In this document: positions 29,321-40,523 of the stretch, piece by piece | How the letters are laid out: the number at the start of each line of letters is the position of its first letter | How positions within the stretch are numbered: position 1 is the stretch's first letter | DNA from: Chondrus crispus | Lineage: Eukaryota > Rhodophyta > Florideophyceae > Gigartinales > Gigartinaceae | Reading direction: 5' to 3' | Length of the DNA stretch: 64,000 nt | Assembly (NCBI RefSeq): GCF_000350225.1 | Contig: NW_005178661.1 | Location: forward strand, 43,812-107,811 | Notes under the pieces: generated by a model | What the model saw: only the letters and a program-made list of their open reading frames with translations | What the model was told of the DNA's origin: nothing | Database searches by the model: none | Position numbers and translations under genes: made by a program

Positions 29321-32300
29321 ACTCTCTTTCGACAGGCCAAACGACTAACGTGTGCGAAATCCTATATATCCAAGACAATTATTCGCGCCCTTCTTACTTC
29401 AGTGCTGCGATTTTTCCGTCTGAAAGATTTTCTTGCCCGGGTGCTGGCGACATTATCATTTCGACAGTTCGACTTTTCGCGTTTGTTCTGCGTAGATATT
29501 TTGTTGATACAAATCAGATGGCCAAACGTGTTTATTGCGCGACAGGCTGAAGGAGAAACAATTGGGACGCATTGGACTATTGTAGCATCGCTGAGAATTC
29601 CTTCCTTTACGTTGTTTTCCCGGTACGCTAGCTGGTCCATGTTTTGTTTGGTGTATTATCTCAGACCTTTGGTCAAAGCACCTCTGAAGATCTATTCACT
29701 GCGACGACATGCCCTTTATTCTCCATGCTTTCTTCCGTCCAGATCGAAAATTCAGACTGTCTGTATCTTTACTCTAAGGTTTTCTAAATATACAATACCC
29801 ACAGCATGGACTGCGACGGCACGGTGAGCGTATGAATATTATCACCACGCATATTTGTCATGCTTTTCACACGCTTGCTAATTTATTGGGCCTCTATATG
29901 ATATTCCATGTGTCTTTGGCTCTGTCTTCTCCGATAGAAACATGCACTACAACGGGTTTTACCTTATATACTATGGTAAAGATATAGCAAAGTTCCAACA
30001 CAGCATTGTGGTAGGTCTCTTTCGTCATAAGTGTATTTGAATAACAAAGTCCGCTGTTTTGATACGGAACGATCCTTCATGTACTACCCAGCATTCACAG
30101 CATACGAAATCCCTGAGCAACTTCTTCAACCTTTTTCTGAAACCTTACCACAAAAAAAGATACCATTTCGACAGAGCCTCAATTATCTTGACGAGCACAT
30201 AACACGATAAACTTTCGTGCTTTCGTCTTACACATTTTGTAATTCCGAAGCATTGCCACTGCACGTCATATAGGCTGATCTTGAAAAGGATTTCCTTTTA
30301 AGATCCTGTTTACCCTTTGCATTGTGGGGCAATTTGGTTCAGGGAACATCTTCAGCATCCCAATGTTAGCTGGATGGTTTATGTTGGAAACAACACGAAT
30401 AATTCAAAAAAATAATCTGCGAAAAGTTCTTGAAGGTATTTATGGAGTCAAACACTGATCGAGTTAGTCACGCACCCGTAGCGGCTGTTACGGTACGTGT
30501 ATTTGGCCTCTGCCATACTACAGATTGTTCTGGTTCTTGCATGAAATAGGTCACAGTCTATCCAATAGTGCTGTTGTGACGACAACCTGGGCAAGCATTT
30601 GCAAAATGTTAGTCTCCTCCTTGAGCATATATTCGACCATTAGCAACAAATTATAAGACAAGGTTTGGGGGAAACATGCAAACAGCGATTGCAATATGAA
30701 CTAATGCCGTAATTCATAAATTTCTACATCACATTTGTGATTCCTGCGAATCCAGAGACTAACATACGAAAACGAGATCTCTGGTACGTAGCAGGAACAA
30801 ACACACTTTCGAACGAGTTTTTCTAAAGAATCAGAATATGAACAGGCAGTACTGCACTGACTTTGGTTGAATTTGAATTCATTTCGGACTTAGAGGTGCA
30901 GGCGAAGAAATTGTTGCTATGCAGTTGCGTGTTGCAGAAAAACTGTCGTTAATACTCGTGCCGCTCTCTATGGGCGAGCGAAAGGGAGTTTTGATTCTCG
31001 AGCGTACCTCCACAGAACTGACTGCTATGACTAGAAGTTAAATTTGCTTTCCGGTGCGTCTGAGATGGAGGCCTTCGAATCGTCAACGAGTTCCTTCAGC
31101 TCACAAATCATTTCCTTCAACTAATCAACTCTCGCCTTCTGCGGCCGGGTGTTGTATCCAAGGGCATTTAATGTTGAAACGAAGTCAGAAACGGTCGGGG
31201 CAGGGGCCGGATTTAGGCAGGGGTTTTTCGGTGAACACAGGTTATCATACCTTGCATTGCTGTTAGACACCTGTCCTAGACGGGGACGCGGCCACGAAGA
31301 TGCCCAACAGTAAACGGATCATCCTTTCCAACAGACCCCACAGATCCTCTCCGTCCTACTCCAGTGACACGCAAGGGCACCGACACAACCACAACACAGC
31401 ATGAGGGTCAGGGCAATATGAGGGTCAGGGTGAAAAGACGAGTGCAGATGGAACCAAAGGGATAGAATCAAATGAGTGTGTTATTCCAGGTTTTGAGGAA
31501 GTAATTGCCTGCTTTACGGGAGTGGAGGAAATGGTGAACAATTCGGGTATCGAGGATGCAGTTTGTCATTTGCGCCGTGCAAAGCGCGAGTTGCTAACTG
31601 CACACGCTGAGCAGAGTCGTTCCGAGAGGCGCCAGACGCTTGTAAACGAGTATTTTGTGTGACCCCATTCATTAGTGCAAGATGCGAGTATTGCATGTTG
31701 TTGGAACCTTGCATGGGGGTGTATTACTCGGTGTGGTTGACTGTACAGTTGTAAGATTCTGAGACATGATGTCGTAACTGGAAATGCAGTGGTAGGGGGT
31801 GAACGATACTACAGGCGAGGTGATACGGAACAATGCTCCGGGAAGGAATATCCTTCTAATGTCGTGTCTATTCTCCTTTTTCTCTCTCTTCTACAATCTG
31901 CATGACTGTATTATTTATGCTGTTCGTACGCGTCCTTTCGGACGACAAACTATATTGCGTTATCGCTTTTCCCATCGGGCGGCAACTTTCGCCGCTGTGG
32001 CAGTCGCTCTCGCCGTGGTGCGGCTGCAACTCGAATTGGACCGCACTCATCTTCTGTGACATGCCAGCCTGTGTCGGTCGTTTACATTGCTGTTCACGCC
32101 CGTTCACGAGGGTATCACTACCTTGTACGTGTCCACCTGTCGGTTCTCAGTAACATCCATTCTCCTAGTATTGAGAAACGTCCAAGCTTTCGTTCTTCTT
32201 TTCCGTTGGTCAAAAAATTTGATTTCTAATAACTTTCATGACAATTTTGCTCTTCCCTTTTGCTTTGCCCCTTTAGAATTTAGGCGTTTAGAATTTAGGC

Positions 32301-32974
32301 GTCCCAAAACTGAAAACGGTATTTCTGGCAGAGCAGATCTGCGTACTGTACCAGGCTCTCTTGATCTAATTGCCGTGATCGGCGTGATAGTCGCATGGAG
32401 CAGTTAAAAAACACAGCACTGTACAGCATGTCGTACAGTACGTATTGTGTACAGTATGATACAATAGGGCAGCATATTGTAAATGCAGATAATTTAATTG
32501 TGGATCAACAGGCTTCCCGCGCATTTGCCTTCCGATGCTCCTGCTCCCACCTTCCCCAGAAGACGAAATCTTGCCCTCTTGGAAAGGTACTTCGCAAAGT
32601 TCAGACTGTTCACGGCACTAATCAACTGTTATTCAGCTAATCTCGACAAAGAACACAGTAAACGAAAGAGCACACGAGAAGGTGGACATGCTGTGATCAA
32701 TGGACAGAGCAATGCGCGCTGGTCGAATATTTTTCATTTGAAGACAGGTGAACAACGTCATTCTGCTTGTGCCCTCTTCGTTCGTTGCCCAGAATTTTTC
32801 AGTACTCCACAATTTCACGAGTTGTTGCTGCCAGTTGTATCGAACGCAGTAGCATCAAGAGTGAAACCAGGTTGCAGTCCATCGCAGTTGCACTGGCTAT
32901 ATGTGTCACATAGGCAATTGTGCTTTCTCGGGCCATCAAGTTACGCTTTCAGTTGAAGGGCTATCTTCTTCGTC
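29321..32974. other. long gene-poor region
   Basis: About 3.6 kb with no supported gene. The only protein-like sequence is a remnant at 31405-31662. Several TACTGTA/GTACAGTA words cluster at 32420-32465. A short direct repeat GAATTTAGGCG occurs twice at about 32276-32301. The last few hundred bases probably contain the promoter of the first E(z) gene. Confidence 0.5.
31405..31662 (+). pseudogene. C-terminal remnant, probably of a transposase
   Basis: An open stretch ending TGA at 31660-31662. The final part reads GIEDAVCHLRRAKRELLTAH and SRSERRQTLVNEYF, a helical, Arg-rich tail. It resembles the tail of the pogo-like transposase in this window (KTREERRQTV) only loosely. No N-terminal portion is present and no start codon fits. 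It is preceded by a tandem GAGGGTCAGGG repeat. Confidence 0.3.
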
Positions 32975-35331
32975 ATGGCTTCTCGCCGGGTAGGGCAGGC
33001 CTCTGTGCAGTCACAGCCTTCAAAGCTTCGCAGAGATCTTGTCAACGAAATCCCAGACCTAGTCAGGTATGCGTCCATATTAACCTTTATAGTTTTCGCT
33101 AATACCTTGCACGAGAAGCTCATCTGACTCGTCATTTCATACATTCCATAATGTGTTGCATCTTGCATTTTTGTCTTAGTGGGATAATGTTGGGGCATTT
33201 ATCTGCGTGCCAATCCTACGCGAAAAAGCGAGTAAGAAAGGAAGTTGTGGAGCAAGAAGGATCCTTACCAAAGGAACGAGTTAATCGGGACGATTGCATT
33301 CGTCGTCAAGACTGGCTCGTCGTCCATCGATTTCAAAAGATAATCGACGATTTGCCGGAGCAACAAGTCACGCAATTTGACCCTTCGTTAAGTGCACTCG
33401 ACGAGATTTTGAACCTAAACTCCGCCACGCGCCCATCCTCTGTGCAAAAGAAAGGTGTTTCCTCCAGAGTAATTCGCGTGAAGATGCCGGAGACTGCTTC
33501 AGTACCCAAGTATGATACTTGGATTCCAGTTCGCGACAACTACTGGGCTGGCAAGCAGCTTCATGTAGAGCCCTACATGCCTTTTCTTGGCGATCAGGAT
33601 GACGATTGCGAACTAGCGTTCGAAGTTTACGAGGATATGGCTGATGATGCAGGGCAGCAACTGGATTTGAGCGATGGGGAAGTTGGAAAAGATGGAAGAT
33701 TCAGTCTGCCGAAGGATGATATTGAAAGATGTACTTATTACTCTATGGCTCAAGCGCGATGGAGAGAGGGATGTCGTCAATCTATTCTGGCAGTTCTTGA
33801 TAAATTTAAAGGCAAGAAATTCGATGAGTCGGTATGGAGGGTTCTTGCGACTGCACTTGGCGTTAAGGAGACGGGACGTATTAAAGCAATTGCGAGAGTT
33901 GCTAAGGACCGAAGGCATGAGAAAAGATCCGAAAGCGCCCGACAAAAAAAGGAAAAAGAAATGTCTCGCGCTGTGGCCGAAGCAAAGTCCATTCCTGTCG
34001 AAGATGATATGCCTCTGGAAGAAGATTGGAGCGCTCGAATTAACCCTTTGAAGGCCTTTTGTTTTACATGTCACTGCTTTCCGTGCCCGCAACATGCTGA
34101 TGTCGATGTGGAGCCTGTCTTGCCAATAGAAGATCTCGCTGCCTCAGCAAGAGAGAAGCAGCTGGTTACGGAAAAAGCTTTACCATGTTCAAAGCACTGT
34201 TGGCTTGCAGTTCCTGAAGACACAGATATTGATTTCGATCAAAACTGGTCTCCCCAAGAGATTGTCCTGCTGAGAGAAGGAGTACCGATGTTTGGTATGG
34301 ATCCTTGTTCGCTGTCTGTCATTCTCGGTTCTCGAACATGCATAGAAGTTTCGATGAAACTGGACGACAATATCGAAACAGACATCGCCTTGCACGAAAT
34401 TCAAAAAGCACGGAAACCGCATCGCGTGGACGCCAACAAGCGAAAACAAATTAGTTCGCAGGACAAGGACAACAAGAACAACAATAAGATATCTGCTAAG
34501 ACTGTAGTTGAGAAAGAGACTGATACTGCTTGCGCGGTGGATCAAGATTTCGTGCCATGTCATCACAATGGGCCTTGCACAACAGAAAGTTGTACTTGCG
34601 TGAAAAAGGGAATGTTCTGTGAGACTACATGCGGCTGCAATGCCGGAAGGTATGGAGAAGGGGGACAGACCGGAGGAATTGTGTGGATCGAACCTCGTGC
34701 TGAGTCGTTAGGCAATTCCAGTGCTCGAGTCTGCAGGAACCGGCACTTTGGATGTGCTTGTGAGGAAGGGAGTTGCCATGATTCCTTATGCCCTTGTTGG
34801 GATCAGAACAGAGCCTGCAGCCCAGATTTCTGCGGGTGCGACTGTACGCTGTTACCGGGACAAATCTCGCTGTCGAAACGCAAATGTCGCAACGTTCCAG
34901 CATCGATTGCGAAGCATAAAAAGACTTTTGTGGGCACTTCACCCGTTCATGGGTTTGGACTGTTTGCCGGTGAGCGCTTCGAGGCTGGTGATCTTGTGGG
35001 GGCATACAGCGGTCAGCTTATCGACACCCGTCTCGCAGACATGATCGGTAGGTTGTATGATGCCACTGACCGGACCTATATCTTCAACGTCACTGAGTCA
35101 TTGGTTATCGATGGGGGACTACTGGGAAGCAAGGCTAAGTTTTGCAACCACACGAAGCCAGGAGACAAAGAGAACTGCGCGAGTAAGCTTGTGCGAGTTA
35201 GAGGAGATGCGTACGTGGCGCTGTTTACGAAGAGAGTTGTAGAACCAGGGGAAGAATTCTTGTTTGACTACAGATTCACGGGTGAAGTGCCACCTTGGGC
35301 GAGAGACGACGACGGCAACGGAAATGGTTGA
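32975..35331 (+). CDS. E(z): E(z)-like SET-domain methyltransferase 1
   Basis: Exon 1 is 32975-33066 and exon 2 is 33180-35331 (intron 113 bp, phase 2), giving 747 residues. It is a putative catalytic subunit of Polycomb repressive complex 2 (H3K27 methylation). Family parts in order: PKYDTWIPVRDNYWAG with PYMPFLGDQDD (the 'TW.PLQQNF...YMGDE' region of E(z)); FCFTCHCFPCPQH (Cys segment); SANT-like MFGMDPCSLSVILGSRTCIE; the CXC pre-SET clusters (CTCVKKGMFCETTCGCNAGR, CSPDFCGCDC); and SET with VHGFGLFAGE, GAYSGQLI, KFCNHTKPGDKENC and PGEEFLFDYRF. The usual NHS is NHT. No start codon is found in a longer single exon without using an intronic ATG; the joined exon gives a clean N-terminus. Confidence 0.85.
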
Positions 35332-35812
35332 ATTGTTGATGTCCATATTCCCAGATCTGAGGCACGACAGACTACGTGCCAAGGCAATATTGACAGGAGA
35401 TTGAATCACGTGCACTGGAGAGGGGTCACAGGAGTGTTGGATGCCACTTAAATGACGTTCCATCTGCGGTGGTAGAGTTGAATTAGAAACGTCAGACAAA
35501 AGTTTTTACTAATTTTGTGACTCTGCCTGTGAAGTAAAATAAACAGACCTTAGTTTTAAATAGAGCTCATTGTAGCAATAGTGTTTCGGATTTGTTGTGA
35601 CACCGCGCTGAGATCATGGACCAAACATGCCTAAGCTCTTCTCGCGGGGGTGTTCAAAATAGCAGATGTCAAGTAGAAGGAGTTTTGGAGGCCGAAGCAA
35701 ACGCTCTCCTTTCGTGTTAGTAGGAATCGATGACCACAGGTTTCTATTCACGAGGGATTCTCTCGTGTGCTGCCTATCTGCGACGGGGCGGTTCAATCGC
35801 TTTCGCTTTCTT
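35332..35812. other. convergent gap, no gene seen
   Basis: 481 bp between the stops of E(z)-1 and the coiled-coil gene. These are 3' UTR sequences. No coding or structured element stands out. Confidence 0.4.
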
Positions 35813-38800
35813 CTATTGCTCAAAAGACAAGCTGCCCTGACCACTCTGTGCAAGTTTTCTTAACCGGTTTCGCAATCGAACAACTTCTTCCTGTGCGTAA
35901 GCAAGTGACATGCGAGCACCAATTAAATCGTCGGTCCGCTTGGTCAAATCTGATTCGCGTTCATCTCCAACCTCCTTCAATGATGCATTCTCCTTCTTCA
36001 GTTCGGAACACCTTGCTTGCAGCTCTTCCATTTCAGCCCTTACGTTGTCAACCTCTAACATTGCACTTTGTACTTCCTTCCGCAAATCCGCAGCCCTTTT
36101 TGTTTCCCGGTCAGCTCGTTCTCTTTCCGCTAAGACCATCTCCACGTTCTCCTCATGCATGACACTGAGCTGGTCACGCATTGCACTTAACTCTCTGACG
36201 TTTTCAGATGCAATGGCTTTTTCTTTCGTTAAAGAATTGATTTCTGCTTTCAGCCTCTCGAGCTCCTGCTTTGCTATACTTTCATTTTGATTAGAAGACT
36301 TCAATTTGGAAGTCGTCTGCTCCCTCGCCATTTCCACGTCGGACAGCATTGCCTCTAACCGGTGACATTTCTCATCTTTCTCTGATACAGCCTGCTCTAG
36401 GCTGGCTAAGCTAGCCTGAGTTTCATTTAACGACAAATCAATATTCTTGCGGGATTCTTGTACGGCTCGATACGCCTTCACCTTATCGTCATACTTGGAT
36501 TGCATGGTATTACACTCGGCTGTTAGCGCTTCAATCTGTTTTTGCAATTCTAGTGTAGATGCGTTTTCTCTTTCGGCACGATGGGAACCCTTTTGCACTT
36601 CAATTTCAAGATCCCGCAACGCTTTGCTTAACTCCACTTGAGTCTGCTTGAGGTCTGCCCGCAGCACGGCTACTTCCTCACCGACAGCTTGATTTCTACC
36701 ACCTACTTCGCTTGCCTCCTTCTGGAGGTACTCTCGGGAAGATTCCAGATTCTGTAACTTCTCTTTTGCTTCGGATAGCTCCTGCTGAACATCTGAGACA
36801 CGCATCTGAGACACTTCGAGGCGTTTTTCAGCTTGCTTTAATGCCTCCTGCGCTTGATCTCTTTCGATTGCGATAGTCCTTATAGTATCCAAGTTTTCAC
36901 GGCGGCTCTCTTGCCCGTGCGAAAGCTCTGTCTCTAATTTTGCCAACTTTGTGTCTGCTACCGAGAGTAAACGGTGCATTTCTTCGCGCTGACCCCTTTC
37001 AGTGGCGAGCTCAGTGGACAAAGAAGCCTCCTGTGATTTCAAATTCTCTAAAAGAGTTCCTAAACGTGTCGTTTCCTTCTCCTTCGCGAGACGCTCTGCA
37101 TGCACCTTTGATTGCTCTTCTACTAGCGATGCCTCACTCCGATGAAGCTTTTCAGATAGCTCATGTGATGAAGAAACCTCCAGTTTAAGGTCCTGGTCGA
37201 GTCTTGCAATTTTAGCTTCAAGCAACTCCTCTCTGGATTTCGCAGAATCTTTGAAAGCTTCCATCTCCAATTTGAGAGCTCCTATAGAAGCTTCGGCATT
37301 GTCTTTAGCTCTGTTCAACTCAGCTGATCGCACTTCTTTCGCCTCATTCATACTTGCCCGCAGTTGCTGCAGCTGCGCCAGAGCGTGGTCCCTTTCAGTC
37401 TTCATCTCTGATACTTCAGGTGCACTGGAGCCCGTAAGAGATCGCTCTACACCCTCGCTGTCCGTGCGGTTCTCGTTTTCTACTTGACGACTTAGCTCGT
37501 CATTCTCCTTCTTCAGACGACTGATTTCCTTCTTCATCAATTTTCTTACCCTGAATACTTCCCTCAGTGCCTTGTCCCTCTCCTCTAAAAAGTTGCAAGA
37601 GTCGAGATGATTTTCTATGTTAGACGCACTTCTTGACGCAGTCGGGCCAACCTCCGGATTGGAGACATCGTTCTTGGTTAGTTTCGCTCCTTGTTGCGCT
37701 TCATCCCGTTCTGAACGCAGTCTAGTCACCATTGCGCGCAACTCATCATGCTCTGCATCCGCGTTTTGCAGCAGCCTGGTCGCCTCTGACTTCTTGTCAC
37801 TTTCTCTTTTGAGAAGAACTCGCAATTCTGAAATTTCTCGTTCAAGCTCTGCGGCATTTTCGTGATTTCCACTTCCAGTCACTTGCACGTCTCTTGGCGA
37901 AGATTGCATTTGCGCATTTTCCTTTTGCAGAGCTTCTACCTCCGCCTTGGCTTGCCTCAACTCTTCCTGGACTGCAACGACAACGCTTTCGTTATCTCCG
38001 TGGTTAGGAGTGACTTTCTTCTCATCTTTTAGGGCTTCCTGCGCTCTGGACAGTTCGGCCTCCACATGCTCTTTGGCACTCTGAAGCTCCGTGACTTCGC
38101 TCCGATGAGCTTCCTCCATCGTAGTTAAAGACCTTGATTTTTCTTCTTCTAATGCCGCACTCGATTGCATCAGGTCTCGTACCTTCTCCTCAAGCGCAAG
38201 CCGTTCCTTCTCATTTCTTGTCAACTTCTCTTCCCACATTTGTCTAGCCTCTGCAGTTGCCGCAGACGACTCCTTGGCCTCTGCCAACGCTTTTTTGACG
38301 TTTTCTTCCTTTTCCTCTACGATTGCATCGCGTTCACTGTGAAGAAGGCTTAATTTCTCAGCATACATCTCCGCCTGTTCGTCCTGAACGTTCTTTTTGA
38401 TTCGTTCCAACTCGTCATCGAACTCTGCTTTGAGCTCCGATCGTTGCTTCTCGCGGATGGTGTCTCGAGCGCTGTCTGCATCTATTCTTAATTGTTCGAC
38501 TGCCTCTTTATGCCGTTTAATTTGCTCGTCGAGCTCACGCTCCGCTTCTGCTTTTGCTTCATCAACTGCAGCCTTGACAGCTTGTTGAATGTGATGTTCG
38601 TGCTGGCTCATGGCCATTTCCGTAGCAGCAGTCGCGTCGGCAAGTTCTCTCGACCGCTGGGACACTTCCGCTTCTTTGATTTCCAGCTGGGCTTGCAATT
38701 CCGTGACGGACTGTTCTAGAACGTGCAGCTTTTCCATCTGTTCCTCTTTAGACCTCTGTGTGGTGGACAGTGTGTTCTGAGTAACGTCCCACTGTTCTCT

Positions 38801-39946
38801 CAGTTCGACCAGCGTTCGGGCCTTGCTCTCGAGCAATTCGGAATTGCGTGAATGAATCTCCTTCTTTTCCGATCGTTCGCGGTCAAGCAGGTCCTGCAGC
38901 TCATTGCGTTCTCGTTCAAGGCTGCGCATTTCTGCTTCATGTGTGGTGGGCACATCCTGTGGAAGTTCCCTGTCGGTGGTGGTCTGGTCTCCTATCGGCG
39001 ATGGATGCTTTGCCTGGAGTTCGACGTGCTCCTTCCGCAAGTTGTTATACCAGCCTGCGAGCTGGTTGTAAGTGTTTCGAATCTTTTGCGCATGAGCAAC
39101 GTGTGCGGCGACCTTCTTCTCAACCTCTTCCTTCTCGCGTTCGACCGAAGCCTTCTCCTCCTCAAGATATTTGATACGCACATGCAGTGCCGCGACGTCC
39201 CCCGCCGGAACAGCGCCATTGGCCAGACGGGCTTGCTCCTGCACGGCGCGGTCGAGCTTGTCGGTAGAGTCTGCAAGCTTATCAATCCTGCCTTCCTTTT
39301 CCCTGACATCCGCACGCAAGCGCTCGAGCTCGGCCGCTGCAGCGGCCTCACCGGGATCAGATAGCGCAAGGGCAGAGTGCGGTGGCATACCGGCCAGCAT
39401 TGGTGCTGGGCGTCCGGGCTCTGTGTATGGGGTGAGGGAGCTTCCGCCAATAGTGTTGAAGGTGAGGGTGGCACCAAGGTCGACTGCCGGGGCGAGTGCG
39501 AGGGAGAGGGGCAGCGACTTGCGGCCGGCCTGGACCAGAGCCTGGAGAAAGCCGGGGATGTCGATGCGCGTCTCGGCAATGGGGGCCACGTCGGGGGATT
39601 GCAAAAGCTGGATTGTGGAGTCTAACGGGTCAGCGGGGTTGTCTGCGATGAAGGCGGGGCCAGCGCGGCGGACGGTAACGTAAAGGGAGAGCTTTGCGGT
39701 GTAGTTGCCCGTGGCAGAGATGGAAGCGGGGCGTGAGGTCTTGACTTGGCGAGTGCCGCGCTGCCAGCGGATGACATAGGTTTCGGAGGAAGACAGGGCA
39801 GGGCCGCGCAGGGAATCTGTTTGCAGGATAAGGCGGACGTGGTAGGGCTCCTGCGTGGGGCTAGAGGGGGTGGGAGTGGGGCCCGGGCTGGGCTCCGGGA
39901 GGCGACCCCCCGCCCGTGCACGCGAGGGCACGACGGAGGCGGCCAT
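35813..39946 (-). CDS. NT-C2 domain coiled-coil protein
   Basis: 1377 residues without intron. The N-terminus (about 30-180) looks like an NT-type C2 domain as found in EEIG1/EHBP1 and plant NT-C2 coiled-coil proteins: YHVRLILQTDSLRG, YVIRWQRGTRQVKTS, NYTAKLSLYVTVRR and ATLTFNTIG. From about residue 200 to the end it is almost continuous heptad-type coiled coil (for example EKASVEREKEEVEKKVAAHV), rich in Glu, Lys, Arg and Gln. Such proteins tether membranes to cytoskeleton or organise Golgi/endosome or plastid positioning; the exact role is unknown. Coiled coils of this length mimic myosin tails and golgins, so similarity beyond the C2 domain should not be trusted. Its start faces that of RAB3GAP2. 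Confidence 0.72.
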   Translation of the reverse strand: MAASVVPSRARAGGRLPEPSPGPTPTPSSPTQEPYHVRLILQTDSLRGPALSSSETYVIRWQRGTRQVKTSRPASISATGNYTAKLSLYVTVRRAGPAFIADNPADPLDSTIQLLQSPDVAPIAETRIDIPGFLQALVQAGRKSLPLSLALAPAVDLGATLTFNTIGGSSLTPYTEPGRPAPMLAGMPPHSALALSDPGEAAAAAELERLRADVREKEGRIDKLADSTDKLDRAVQEQARLANGAVPAGDVAALHVRIKYLEEEKASVEREKEEVEKKVAAHVAHAQKIRNTYNQLAGWYNNLRKEHVELQAKHPSPIGDQTTTDRELPQDVPTTHEAEMRSLERERNELQDLLDRERSEKKEIHSRNSELLESKARTLVELREQWDVTQNTLSTTQRSKEEQMEKLHVLEQSVTELQAQLEIKEAEVSQRSRELADATAATEMAMSQHEHHIQQAVKAAVDEAKAEAERELDEQIKRHKEAVEQLRIDADSARDTIREKQRSELKAEFDDELERIKKNVQDEQAEMYAEKLSLLHSERDAIVEEKEENVKKALAEAKESSAATAEARQMWEEKLTRNEKERLALEEKVRDLMQSSAALEEEKSRSLTTMEEAHRSEVTELQSAKEHVEAELSRAQEALKDEKKVTPNHGDNESVVVAVQEELRQAKAEVEALQKENAQMQSSPRDVQVTGSGNHENAAELEREISELRVLLKRESDKKSEATRLLQNADAEHDELRAMVTRLRSERDEAQQGAKLTKNDVSNPEVGPTASRSASNIENHLDSCNFLEERDKALREVFRVRKLMKKEISRLKKENDELSRQVENENRTDSEGVERSLTGSSAPEVSEMKTERDHALAQLQQLRASMNEAKEVRSAELNRAKDNAEASIGALKLEMEAFKDSAKSREELLEAKIARLDQDLKLEVSSSHELSEKLHRSEASLVEEQSKVHAERLAKEKETTRLGTLLENLKSQEASLSTELATERGQREEMHRLLSVADTKLAKLETELSHGQESRRENLDTIRTIAIERDQAQEALKQAEKRLEVSQMRVSDVQQELSEAKEKLQNLESSREYLQKEASEVGGRNQAVGEEVAVLRADLKQTQVELSKALRDLEIEVQKGSHRAERENASTLELQKQIEALTAECNTMQSKYDDKVKAYRAVQESRKNIDLSLNETQASLASLEQAVSEKDEKCHRLEAMLSDVEMAREQTTSKLKSSNQNESIAKQELERLKAEINSLTKEKAIASENVRELSAMRDQLSVMHEENVEMVLAERERADRETKRAADLRKEVQSAMLEVDNVRAEMEELQARCSELKKENASLKEVGDERESDLTKRTDDLIGARMSLAYAQEEVVRLRNRLRKLAQSGQGSLSFEQ

Positions 39947-40523
39947 GGTTTGGGGAGATACGGAGAACGAGTGGAATGAGGTGAGGGGCTCGACCGAAGT
40001 GGGTGGGGGTCATGGGCTGGAAGATTGCGGTGCGGGCGGGAAGACGGCAGTGCGGGCGAGAAGGGGCGATAGGAAGGACTGTGCGAGGGGGAGCGGAGAG
40101 GTGGGAGGAAATGCATTTGTGTCGTTGTCCCACAGAATGAATCGAAAAAGAGCGGGCAACAGGGAACGGGGCCCGCTGGCGAGGCCGTGCTGGGCCCCCT
40201 CGCTGACATTGCTCAACAATCAACGCTCATCCATCACCATTCCTCCTCCTAACTGGACCACACGGAAGGGGGACAGCAGTGCACATTACACTGACTTACA
40301 CCAATTTACACGTGGCCCCATTCGCAACTGTGTCTCTCCCTGCCCTTCCGATCTATTCATCCTCCGACACCTGGCTACCCTTCGTTCGCTAATCCAATTG
40401 CATCGCTTTCCAGTACATGTAGCGCAATACTGTAGGTATCCACCAGACGTCATGCTCTCCCTCCCTCCCTCCCTGTTCCAAAGGCACCACGCCTCACCCG
40501 TCTAACTCTCCGCGCTCCGCGTC
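39947..40523. promoter_or_regulatory. shared promoter region coiled-coil/RAB3GAP2
   Basis: 577 bp between two divergent starts. It contains a CCCT repeat tract at about 40450-40475. No TATA box is obvious. The function is inferred from gene order. Confidence 0.4.

Noticed and set aside
33151-33179. ATG at 33151 as the start of E(z)-1
   Set aside because: It lies in the intron. The exon 32975-33066 joins in frame, and the same phase-2 intron is found in the two paralogues.
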